DNA of 64,000 bases from Diplolepis rosae (Eukaryota > Arthropoda > Insecta > Hymenoptera > Diplolepididae), in the NCBI GenBank assembly GCA_030998225.1, contig JAPYXD010000696.1, positions 2,108,001-2,172,000 on the forward strand. The letters run 5' to 3'. The notes beneath the pieces were generated by a model, which was not told where the DNA came from, made no database searches, and saw only the letters and a program-made list of their open reading frames with translations. A program made the position numbers and the translations under genes. Below, in pieces: positions 45,301 through 55,497 of this stretch (positions within the stretch are counted from its first letter, which is position 1; each line of letters opens with the position of its first letter).

Positions 45301-46590
45301 TTTTAAAATAAAAATGTTTGAATACTAAATGAAACTCTTTTGTCTTCATTCATAAGGCAACTGACACGCTCACTTCAAACGTATGATAACCATAAACTTA
45401 ACGTCGGTTTTGGATGAGATTTGGTTTTAGGCTAGTTAAAGAGTGCTACTTTCTGGTCATATTTCTATTCAATTCCTACTTCCAATTCAATATCTGCACA
45501 CATAAGTAAAAAGAAAGTTCAAAGTACCCGGTAAGAAGGAGAACATTTAAATTAATTGAAATATTTCAATCCAAATGCATTAAGGTGAAGAAGCGTCAAT
45601 CTAATCGAATTCCTTCTGATGCCGTACTGAATATGGGACGTTCCACAATTTATTTTTGAATTACCAGGTATAGCGGTTGATAATTCTCAATTTTCTCAAG
45701 AGATGGCACCAGAAACAAATTTTTGTTTACAGTCTCATCTCTCATGTCATTTTGTTTCTATGGCAATGCCTTTCAAAACGCCATTGATGTTCGACAATAA
45801 TAAAGAGCTGAAACATTTCGACCTTTTCGATCATTAATTTATCAATTTCCAAACATTTATAAATCTATTTTTCTTCTGATTAGGTCAAAAGTCTCGCTCT
45901 TTAACTTCGAGATTCAATTTCAGGTTTGCAATATTTAATTACATCGATTCTCGGAATTTTTAAACAACAATTTTGCCCTATTTTGGGCCAAAATTACCTT
46001 CGTGGTTCATGAGTCGGTCACACGAAGGGTGAAAATTTCGCGAATTTTTATTCTTTATTTAAAGAGTAAGAACGGCAAAGAAACTCACGATTTTTAGTTT
46101 TTCTGAATGAGCGAAAGCAAAACGGAAGAATCGTCGTAATGTCGCCCGTGGTTCATATACTTTGAATATAGAATTCGTAAAAAAATACGATTAATATTTG
46201 CTACTATATTTCGCACGGTAGTGCTCTCAAGACACGTTTTAATTTTGGGAATTCCCTAATCCTGAAAATAAAACTTGGTTGACTTGCAGGCTCATTTCTC
46301 AAACTCAATTTTTGTGTCTCTATATTTTTTTTTCTGCCCTGCGAACCCTAATCCACCCTCGAGACGTTCAGACAATGACAAAAATCTATTCACTCTAAAT
46401 CAAGGAAGTCTTCCAATTTATGGCATCAGGATTCTGTCGTGACAAAAGCACTCAGGCTCACACTCACAGAAGTTCTCATCATTTGTCCTTGAAGATATGT
46501 TCAATTCCTTGATAAAAAAAAACCTTCCCCAGGCACGAAGCAATTTCGCCCAGATTTGTTCTCCAATTCCCCAGAGATAAGGAAAAACGT
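45301..46590. other. AT-rich, nothing recognised
   Basis: No family was recognised on either strand. It may contain the 5' part of the mariner fragment before it and LTR-type sequence after it. Confidence 0.4.
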
Positions 46591-46592
46591 TT

Positions 46593-46791
46593 CACTGGTA
46601 AAGTGCCCTAAGGGGCTACGGCACCAGATCCACAATTGAAAGTACAAAAAAAATAGAGAGAGAGAACGTCGTCTCACAGGTAAAGTGCCCTGAGGGGCTA
46701 CGGCACCTGGACGACTATTAAATTTGTATAAAAAAGTAAAAATCAGATATATCACCTCACAGGTAAAGCGCCCTAAGGGGCTCCGGCACCT
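46593..46791 (+). repeat. Three tandem hairpin units, ~84 bp period
   Basis: Units at 46593, 46676 and 46760 each contain CAGGTAAAGTGCCCTAAGGG and then GGCACCTG, which fold as CAGGT/ACCTG and GTGCC/GGCAC stems. Compensatory-looking differences between units (GTGCC or GCGCC) leave most of the stem intact. Confidence 0.7.
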
Positions 46792-46799
46792 GATAGGCA

Positions 46800-47637
46800 A
46801 TTGAAAATCTAAATGTATATGAAAGTAAGAACTCCAAAAAGGAGAGTGGGTTTCCCAATTTCTCACACTAAAGCGAGTAAACGGGTACTCGCCACTCGAG
46901 AGTCAGAGAAAAAATACGTTTTTCCGATTAAAAATGATTCCCTTGCTTAATGCCGATATCAAGTCTCAAAAAAAACTAATAAACCGTAATAAAACTCACG
47001 TCCAAAACGCACCCAAAACAAAAAAAAACAAGAGCCTACAAATCCCTATCTGCACGGGGGGCGGGGAAAACATGAACAATCAAATTCTCTAATAGTTAGG
47101 TGCAGTGATGCTACAATGCACCACACTTAACTACGAGCTTTGATTAATTGTAAGTGTCCAACAAAAATCGCCGCGACGAGCGATAAGTCCTCACCTTTTG
47201 CAGGTGCGGAACCGGACTCAATTTTGAGGATCGGCAATCAAACACGTCGCCTCGGATTTCCACCTCTTAACCAATTCCCCCATTAATTAACATGCGCGCG
47301 CCTGAATTAGCGACCGCGGTCAAGTCCAATTAAATCAATAAATTAAGAATTTTATACACGATGTTTTCCCCCTTTTTGCGACCGTTCTAGGGTTGAAAAT
47401 CGGTATCAGGAGAAAGCTAATGTTTTCGCGATCATGATGATGTTTTTCAAATTTCAAATGGTCGGATATTTCGTCTCGTAGAGGTGTTCAAAAATTGATA
47501 TGCGTTGGTAAGAGAAAGCATGCCACGCGACAACGAGGAGAAAGCTTTTCCCCCATTTCACCTCCCGCTGGCGCGTGCTATCTGCATAGGCGCGGGCTCC
47601 TATTGGACAACAGTGTGTGAAGGTTTGAACGTTGTGT
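46800..47637. other. Mixed-composition spacer, possible LTR debris
   Basis: A purine tract GGGGGGCGGGGAAAA near 47056 precedes TGAACAATC, as a polypurine tract precedes an LTR, but no LTR end could be matched. 47520-47620 is GC-rich. No gene seen. Confidence 0.3.
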
Positions 47638-48411
47638 GAAGATTCAAAATCTCCTAAGGAAGATTGAAGAAATTATTATTATATACTGATAAATCTCAAA
47701 AATAAAAACAAGCATTTAAATAACAAAAAAAATGATCAGATGGTCACGCATTGTTCACTTGCAAAATTGGCATTTTGATGATCATTTACCAGTCAAAATT
47801 ATTCTCAGATAATCAATGCTAACTTATTGTCATTTGCTGTTTATATTTATAACTGTAAATGTTTATTGTATTTAATATGAACAAAATTCACCATATGACA
47901 ATAATTATCTTTATTTATAATATTCGATTATTTATAATATTTCATAATGTAATAATAATTATGTTTATTTATAATTGTCGTATTTGTATGATAATTTATT
48001 TATATTTATTAGCAATAATTAACCCTTCCCATGCACATAAATAAACAAGCCTATCGTAACTAACAATAAAAAAAAATAAAAGAAATATGAGCGAGGGACG
48101 CCCATCTAGTGATCATGCATTACGCTGCTTGACCTGGGTGATTGGTCGTGTGGCAGCAACCACAGGTTAGTGTGGCGCTCGCTGAGAGTACGAACGAAAA
48201 TGTCTGTGAAAACCAGACTACCTCGTTCTCGCCGCGTTCACTTCCGGTTTGGAAGTAGATCATTAATTGCTGCTCGAATACTTGATCATACCTCGCAATT
48301 CTTTTGTGCGAGTCTCGTGGGAACCTACTTGTTCCTAAAGTAACCTTAGTTTCGCGGATTTTACCCCCGTTTCGTCGCAAAAGGCGGATACTTGAGGCTG
48401 GGACGTCTCAG
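47638..48411 (+). repeat. Dispersed 0.78-kb repeat, copy 2
   Basis: The inverse counterpart of 5594-6378. The plus strand carries the frame MSVKTRLPRSRRVHFRFGS from about 48200, the better preserved version of the frame seen in copy 1. Homology ends near 48411, where the mariner fragment starts. Confidence 0.7.
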
Positions 48412-48479
48412 AGCATTTGCTGCACGTACTGCTTTTCTTATTCGATCAAAAGAAAAAAGCGAGTAAAACCGTCGTATAC

Positions 48480-48956
48480 TTGCCATGGGAAAGATCCAGA
48501 AGGCAGAAAAATGGGCACTACATTAGCTGAAAGACAGGAAAATGGAAAAGCGAAAAACGATGTGCGAATTTTTGTTTTCTCGGTATAAAAAAAAACTTTT
48601 TTGCATTGGATCATTACCGGAGACGAAAAATGGATATATTTCGAGAACCCAAAAAGCAGAAATCATGGATCGATTCAGGAAAACCATCAACATCGTTCGC
48701 AAGACCGAATCGCTTTGGAAATCACATTTGGTTGGATCAGAAGACTGTAGAGTACCACGAGCTGCTAAAACCAGGTGACTATTCTATACGAATGATCAAT
48801 TTGAAACATTTATTGATCGAAAAGCGAACAGAATGGGCTATAAGATACGGAAAAGTGATTTTGCAGAATGAAAACGCTCTATCACGCACGGTGAAAGCGA
48901 ACAGAGACATCATTTCTGCACTCGGCTGGGAACTCTTGCCCTACCTGCCGTACTGA
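48480..48956 (+). pseudogene. Second mariner transposase fragment
   Basis: GKIQKAEKWALH (HTH linker), then FLHWIITGDEKWIYFENP with the first catalytic aspartate, then, after a one-base loss in an A run near 48650, KQKSWIDSGKPSTSF, LDQKTVEYHELLKPGD, GKVILQNENA and LGWELLPYLPY. The second catalytic block is altered (QNENA in place of the usual QHDNA). The part after PHPPYSPDLAPSDY is missing. It differs from the 23-kb mariner, so two subfamilies are present. Confidence 0.8.
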
Positions 48957-50045
48957 CCAGTCTTAGCCCTTTTTGATTAGCACTTCTTTTTATTGATGTC
49001 TCACACTTTTCATGAAATACTTCAACAATTAAGATGTAGAAAAATGGCCTGATGACTGGACCACCTAAAAATTTCTTCAAGAATATATCGAAAATCACAC
49101 TAGTTTGCTGCTGCAAAATCTCGAGTGTGGGTGTGGTCAATTTGATCATTTGTAAGGAGCAAAACTATACACACGTGTGTCAGCTCTTTTATTTTGGAAC
49201 TACGTAGTCTTCACATCTTTTGAAGCAGAAAAATAATTTTTGACAAATAAGATGTTAATCCACTTTAAAATATTTCGTATAAATTCCTATTGATTATAAT
49301 TTACCATCAAAAGCCATCAATACTCGAGATATATTATTGCGTGTCGATAAATACCACCTTACAAAAGCTAGCGGCCATGACTACAATCTCTGATGATGAT
49401 AGATTAGCTATAAGTGATTCCCAGAATGGAACTACGGAAACACTGTGAACACTTCATTGGCTCTTAATGGGCGGTAATTTAAAATCTGTCGCTAACAGCA
49501 TCCAATGAGTGTTCACTCTGTCCTAGTAAGTGATTACTGGGAACGCGTGAAATCGAACTAATGAAATAAATTCTGCAAGAATTATTAAGCATATGTGACG
49601 CAACGCGAGGAAAGGTACCTGACGTTAAAATCGGTCAAAAAATGGCTTCTTAATATCAATTTCTTTACAAACATTCTTTTTATCTCTCTGCGAGCCGTGC
49701 TATAGCGTTTCACTTTACACATACTTCAGAATTGCGAGAGCACCTAATCTTAATATGCAATCAAATTGATTGACTTTATGAAAAAATAGACATGCATATA
49801 TTTGCTTCAGCAGCATCTGAAGTAATGTCCAGAAAAATAATACACAAATATAATTTTTACCTCTCAAATATCAAAAAGATCAATTTTAGCACTGTTTCGA
49901 GGGACACAAATGGTGTATTTGGGGCTGGTGCGCAGCATTATTAATGCGCATGTGCAGTGCTATGTACACCCAGTGCTACTGGGCAGTCCGGTACTTTTAA
50001 ACCCGACGGGCGATAATATAGAGCACCCAAGTTGCTAGCTTCACA
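48957..50045. other. Spacer with an inverted repeat
   Basis: 49410-49550 contains short inverted words (GTGAACACTTCATTGG with CCAATGAGTGTTCAC, and two GTGATT...CCAG words). The rest is AT-rich. 49930-50040 is less AT-rich and lies just upstream of the 50-kb ORF. Confidence 0.4.
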
Positions 50046-50071
50046 CAGATATCGATAAATATCGATATCTG
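50046..50071. promoter_or_regulatory. Palindrome with two TATCGATA sites
   Basis: CAGATATCGATA-AA-TATCGATATCTG is a perfect inverted repeat with a 2-bp centre. It contains TATCGATA twice, which is the DRE site bound by DREF in insect core promoters. It ends 5 bp before an ATG, so it fits a promoter-proximal or transcript-start position. Function is inferred. Confidence 0.45.
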
Positions 50072-50075
50072 TATC

Positions 50076-50297
50076 ATGGCTGCCTGTGATGCCGAAACCA
50101 CAATTTCTATGGAGATGGATTCTGAACTCGAAGAAAGTGACATTCTACAATGCACTCTACCGTCAATTGCAATTCAATTTAACCATATAACTCCTCTCAT
50201 TTTTTATAAACTGTGGTGCTTTACTAACTTGAGTACCCCTCGCTACTCAGAAATTAGTGATTTATTTGTTACGTACAACTATTATTGGTTCAAATAA
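50076..50297 (+). CDS. Short acidic ORF behind DRE-like sites, unknown
   Basis: 73 residues starting MAACDAETTISMEMDSELEE, with an acidic N-terminal third followed by a hydrophobic, less gene-like part. No family was recognised. The ATG lies directly behind the double TATCGATA palindrome and has a reasonable context (ATCATGG). A plausible reading is that only the first part (to around 50145) is a true first exon, but no clean donor was found. It may instead be a transposon-derived leader, since the upstream GTGCAGTGCTATGTACAC block resembles sequence near 33070 and 35410. Confidence 0.3.
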   Translation: MAACDAETTISMEMDSELEESDILQCTLPSIAIQFNHITPLIFYKLWCFTNLSTPRYSEISDLFVTYNYYWFK

Positions 50298-51970
50298 ATG
50301 ACAAAAATGAAATCAAAATGTCTAATGCACAATTATTATTAAACTAGAACGTGAAGGCCGTCTAAACTGCCAAACAATGTTACACATTCCTTTTTAAATT
50401 TGGAGCTATTGATCTACTGCTCTCGGACTAAGAGTTTTTTTTCACGTACACGTGGTTACCTTTCCGAATTTTTTAAATGAAAGAGAATTTATGCCCATAG
50501 ATCTCAGGTCAGAAATTGGATCGATACTGTAACGAACTGTACATCACTGTACATACGTCACAGCTTCCCCCGCTTACGCCAAGCAGCGCGCGCAGCGGTC
50601 CCCCACCACGTACGAACGAGATATAGGGAAGGATCGCAGCACTGGAACGAGGAACGGCACAACGGCAGTTCGCCCGGGGCGGCGAGCCGGGTGACACCGG
50701 AGCGTCGCACTGGATAGACAGCAAGGAGATGCCTCTTCTGATGGGTGCTCCTAGAGAAGGGTATCTCCGCAAATGTCGAAACTTGATATGGCCGTATCTT
50801 TGTGAAAAAAAATCGCTCATGACTGTTTAATAGCTCATTTTGAAGGAAAAGACTAGTGCTAAATGATAACATTTGAGAAAAAAAAACCAAAAAAATTTCT
50901 TGCGCCCTGTACATAACCTCAAAAGTAGCGAAAACCCCCATTTTTCGAGCACGTAACCTCAAATATCTCAAAATCCTGACGTGATAGGCTGATTCTGATT
51001 CCGGATTCGGATTCTACGTCAAAAGTTACTCCGGAAACGACCCATAGCTTTTCAACAACAAAACCTTGCAGACCTGTGTAATTTGTTAGTGCCTACTCAT
51101 GACATGAATTTGATGTTGATGCGTGCAGGGGCAACTTATACATTCTAATACTCCTAAACCCTTTCGTACAATTGAATTCGAATTTTCCTCAATAAAATCC
51201 TGCTTAATTTTGTAACATCCCTACTTTCCCCCTGGTTTCCAGACGCTTCATTCAGCCAGGGTTCGGTAGGAGTGGGGGAGGAGGGGATGAAATAATCTCG
51301 GAGACGGATATTTAATTATAATTTATCAGAATTTATTTACGAAGAAGTTAAATATGAAAAATTACCATACTTCCACAAACACAAAGAAAATTATAAATAC
51401 TATGTACAAAGAAAATATATAAATAAAAAGGTAAACAAATTTCAAGTTCTAGTTTCCAATTCCCAATCCAGCAACATCAAAGACCTTAAAATATCATAAT
51501 GCATGAAAATTCATCTTGTTTTTTAGATTCTGGTCTACCATATTGGATCCACCACCATTCCCAATTTTTTAATTCTAATATTATACGCAGACTCAGCGAC
51601 TCAAAAACCTTACGATACGAAGTTTCAAGAAACTCCGATATTTTTTTCAAATTTTAGTACGCCATACTAGATTCTGGAATTTTGATGTGATATTTGGATT
51701 CAGCACCCCAAAAATCAAAAGCACAAAGTTTTATTAAAATTGAAGTAATATAAATTCATTTGTTTACGATAAGCACATAGCTGTAATTGGCATTTATGGT
51801 CACTTTTTTTCTTGAAACGTGTGCATCACTGGCATTTAAGGGGTTAAATATACGTAATAGAAAACATCATATTTTCTATATTGCATTTACTTGAAAGCGT
51901 TATACATGTTTAAAAAGATTGTATTATCTCATCACAAAATACTCGTAACACTTCTTAGTTTAAATCAAAT
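50298..51970. other. Spacer with a GC-rich patch
   Basis: 50570-50760 is strongly GC-rich with many CpG (GCAGCGCGCGCAGCGG) and no recognisable product on either strand. The rest is AT-rich. 51500-51720 has CCATATTGGATCC / GCCATACTAGATTC words common in degenerate repeats. The minus strand here would include the 3' UTR of the Fis1 homologue. Confidence 0.4.
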
Positions 51971-52062
51971 TCAGTTTTTTTTCGCCATTGCTATACCAAG
52001 TCCTAGAATACTTGCAACGCCAATAATAACTCCCCCTGCAACAGCCATTCCAACAAGTCCTT
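51971..52062 (-). CDS. Fis1: Last exon of a mitochondrial fission 1 (Fis1) homologue
   Basis: The exon follows a TTTTATTTTCAG acceptor and encodes EGLVGMAVAGGVIIGVASIL and then GLGIAMAKKN before the stop. This is the C-terminal tail of Fis1: the conserved GLVGMA start, a single transmembrane helix and a short basic end, which anchors the protein in the outer mitochondrial membrane. Fis1 recruits division factors through an N-terminal TPR-like bundle, which is not found here. The intron is in phase 1. Upstream exons should lie at higher coordinates on the same strand, but I could not identify them in the remaining 12 kb, so the exon is either far from the rest of the gene or a stray duplicate. 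Confidence 0.7.
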
Positions 52063-52481
52063 CTGAAAATAAAACGTAAGCAAGATTAATTGTTTTGTTA
52101 ACTCTATGGATTAACAAAAAAAGAGATGTATAAAAAGAATTGGGCTGATAATTCTTCACAAGAAGCTCCTCTTATATTATCTGACGAATAAAATATGTGA
52201 GTTGATTGTTGTGCCGAAATGCAACTTATAATAAAAATCATGTTGCTGTCAACCTTAATCCCACTGTTTATACTCATTGCCTAGAACACCTTAAAGTAAG
52301 AAATATGTGTTTTTTATATCTGGGGTGAAATTTGCCAGGTGTACCATACCTGTCTACATTTTTTTGTTTTCCAATGTTATGGAAACTCTGCCAGATTGTA
52401 CAAGTATTACTAGTGTTCCTTTCTAAATCCTGTAAAGAAGGAGCCCCTGGTACAGCGGGTTTCCAAGATATATCTTTCAAT

Positions 52482-52787
52482 TCAAGAAACATTTCTGAGT
52501 TTTTCTGAAAATGCGATTTTCTTTATACGCTCATGATGGGTTATAATATTTGGATCAGTTTCATGGGTAGCTTTTTGTATATTCACGGCAGCGAGCATTA
52601 GGTCAACATTTTCGTGGTGGGCACACACAAAAACGTTATAAATTTCACTAGCTCCAGTAAGAACGAAAGTACGAGGCCTGAATGTGAATTTCAGGGTACT
52701 GAGTTTTGAAACTACTGTATAATTCGGAAATATTGCATAAAATATAACTTCTTTCAAATATGCTTTCAGAGGCCCGGAATTCTTCAC
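52482..52787 (-). CDS. Unrecognised ORF, possibly transposon-derived
   Basis: 101 residues with a protein-like composition (TFRPRTFVLTGASEIYNVFV and AHHENVDLMLAAVN are the best parts). I do not recognise the family. A second minus-strand frame follows at 52492-52274. It lies upstream of the Fis1 exon but shows no Fis1 similarity, so it is not an obvious further exon of that gene. It could be a fragment of an unidentified element. Confidence 0.25.
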   Translation of the reverse strand: MKNSGPLKAYLKEVIFYAIFPNYTVVSKLSTLKFTFRPRTFVLTGASEIYNVFVCAHHENVDLMLAAVNIQKATHETDPNIITHHERIKKIAFSEKLRNVS

Positions 52788-53046
52788 CTAATTTTCTACG
52801 ACTTCAAGACATTGAGGCAAGAGTCAAAAGTACATTGAAGTCGAATAATAACGCCAATTTAGAGTGTTACGTCCGTAAATTCAAGTAATCCTCAGATCAA
52901 TAAAATCAGGACAGTAAGAATCATTTAAGTCATAGGGGGCATCTGGGTTAATCATATACCTCATATTTGTTTGCTATTTTTGAAATATTTTTCCTTCTAA
53001 TCAGACTATTCGTTCTGTGATAGATAAAGTACCACTTATTCATTGC

Positions 53047-53520
53047 ATGATGTAAGACCACCAAGACGACCAAGAAATGTGTGGCCCAAAGAAGCTATCG
53101 CTTTTGTGAGTGAAAGCGTGGAAGAGAATTCAGACATGTCAATTCACATGGAAAATAACATGGAAAAAGTAAGTAAAAAAAAGTAATAAGAAAAGTAATA
53201 TGGAAAATTTGCGTAAAAATCTTGGTTTACATCCTTGATGGATCCAGCTGGTCCAAGAATTGAAGCCTAATGATCATCGTTTGCGTCGTGCGTTCGCAGA
53301 TTGGGTTTCACGACCAAATGGGTGTGTCATTAAGCAAAATTTCCGTATATGGAGTGAAACTAATTCAAGACAATATCTCGAGACACCTTTGGATCAAATG
53401 CGTTTTTCTAGAAATAACGTTTTTGAAAATGGTTTACACAGTAAATCTTACAATTTTTATTCAATTGTTCTGAAATTTTTATGGGATGTTAATAAATATA
53501 TTATTTATCAGATGTCGTGA
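53047..53520 (+). pseudogene. Tc1/mariner-family transposase fragment
   Basis: RPRNVWPKEAIAFVSESVEE is the linker/HTH part of an insect IS630-type transposase. After a gap, IQLVQELKPNDHRLRRAFAD precedes NGCVIKQNFRIWSETNSRQY and LETPLDQMR, which match the block NGYVNKQN-RIW of those proteins. The region between (with the first catalytic residue) is deleted and the C-terminal part is altered. Non-functional. Confidence 0.6.
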
Positions 53521-54752
53521 CGGTTTCCAAAAATAACAAATATATTTTTATACAATACATAAATTAATAAATTAATTAAAACATCGGGAAAAAACGCATT
53601 TTTTCAAAAAAAAAAATGTGCTACTCAGCAGCAGATAAAAATTTCGAAAAACCGGTACGTTATCTTATAGTTACTGATGTTCAATAGATCACTGAATTTT
53701 GTCACAATGTCCACCGTTTGTACTTGGCATAGAAGAAAGACGTGGAGCACATGACAAGGACAGCGATATTATGCATGAAATTTCTAACATAAAAATTGTT
53801 TTTAAATCTGCAAATTGAATCTATCTGCATAATGAATTGCTGCGTGTGAATTTACCTCCGATGGTTTCGTTTTCCGATAGTAAAATTCTTAAATTAGACC
53901 TCGTTTTCGGCTCTCAGGGGTGGCGTAACCCCTTGATGAAATAAGGCCAGAAATATTGGAAAAAGAGGTCAAAAATTGGAGTGATCGGATGCGCTTCGTA
54001 ACGATTAGTCGTGGTGGTCACATGACGGAAATATAATGCTGTACCACTAATATTCAGCAAAACAAACCTCACCCTGCATAACCTAAATATACCTACATAA
54101 AATTTACAAGATTACTTTTCTAAAGTGATGTGGTCAAAATAAAATTTTTCCTTAAGCAATCCCCCAAAAACTTGCAACCCCACCAACACAAAATTATCAC
54201 AAAATAAAAAAATTCAGGCTCCGTAAACTTTTTTAAAAAAGTGTTTGGGAAATTCTGGATAGAATCTACGCTATACCCTAGAACATAATTAATGTAACAC
54301 CGAATTTTACTATATAACCTATATTCTACACCAGAATCGGGCTAACTGAAAAAAAAGAATCCAGGTAAACATGACACCAGATTTCAGGTAAATTCTGTGC
54401 ACGGGGAAAAATTAATATACAGCTGTTGTATCTAAATACACAGATGAAACATCTAAAGCATTAAAATATGCAGAAATTTCAAGCTATGAGAAACTAATAG
54501 ATTTCTTTGCTAATCATATTTTGAAACTGTAATCCTCATCCCCACTTAAAATAAACAAAACACAAAAAACTAGAGATTGACTTTTTTGGTAATAACATTT
54601 CGAGACGTAACGCTTATTTCAAACTCAAATGAAGTAATGCATTCTTTTGCTAATCATATTTCGACTCTGTAACCCCTGTTTCAACAAAAATTTAACTAAG
54701 GACTTTTCTGATCCTCTGTTATGAATTCCAATGAAGTCTTTCAGGTAAAAAT
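53521..54752. other. AT-rich, nothing recognised
   Basis: A block near 53910-53945 (GGGGTGGCGTAACCCCTTGA) is a short hairpin. No gene was found on either strand, including no Fis1 exon. Confidence 0.4.
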
Positions 54753-55300
54753 ATTTTATGTGCCTCAGCCGCGGAAACTCGTTTTTCCGTTACAGCTGAG
54801 AGTAAAGCAATGTTGTATATTTCGTTACAGAGGAATACAATGTAGAAAGTGAACTGCGCATGCGCATTATAGTCTTACAGCGGACGCAATCTATTTCTTA
54901 TTCTTCTTCTTCGTACAGCGTTAGCACTCACTACTACACAAGACCGATAAAATCTAAGTAGCCGGGACTAGTCGCCAATTTGCGCCCGCTTCGTACAACT
55001 AGCGCAGCAACAACTACAATAAGTACTAGATTAGATTCCAATGTACGCATAAAAACTCGTATCCGCACCACAGTCACATAAAATAGAATATGTGCCAATG
55101 CACACAATTCGGGACATTGCGAGACTCGCGACTATGCTCGCAGGACTGATCGCGCCTCGGATTCGTCTCGGCTTTGCCTCAGCTACGTCTCGACTATGCC
55201 TCACCTACGCCTCGATTACGCCTTGGCTTCGATCTCCTGCGAGCATTGTCGCTCGTCACGCAATCACCCTCATTTTGTGCCTAGGCTACTACTAGTACTA
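54753..55300. repeat. Hairpin MITE family, copy C
   Basis: Aligns with copy B over about 500 bp. Left end TTTTATGTGCCTCAGCCGCG, right end TTTTGTGCCTAGGC. Hairpin arms at 55133 (ATGCTCGCAGGACTG) and 55237 (CTCCTGCGAGCAT) enclose a minisatellite of about 85 bp. Confidence 0.75.
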
Positions 55301-55497
55301 CTTTTGAAAAACTTTCTTTATTTTACTTTCTGGACAGTTTTGCTTTTTGTCTATTCAGCTTCAAAAGTACCGCCAATAGGAGGGACTGTATTAATATTGT
55401 ACGTCGGAGAGGCCGGGGCGCTAGTTTCACCGCCAATCAGCAGGAGCCGGCACCTGACGGGTTTATTATTATTAATCTTTACTTTGGAAGGTGATAG

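Noticed and set aside
52274..52787. Upstream exons of Fis1
   Set aside because: The translated sequence shows no TPR-like Fis1 residues and no splice signals in the right phase.
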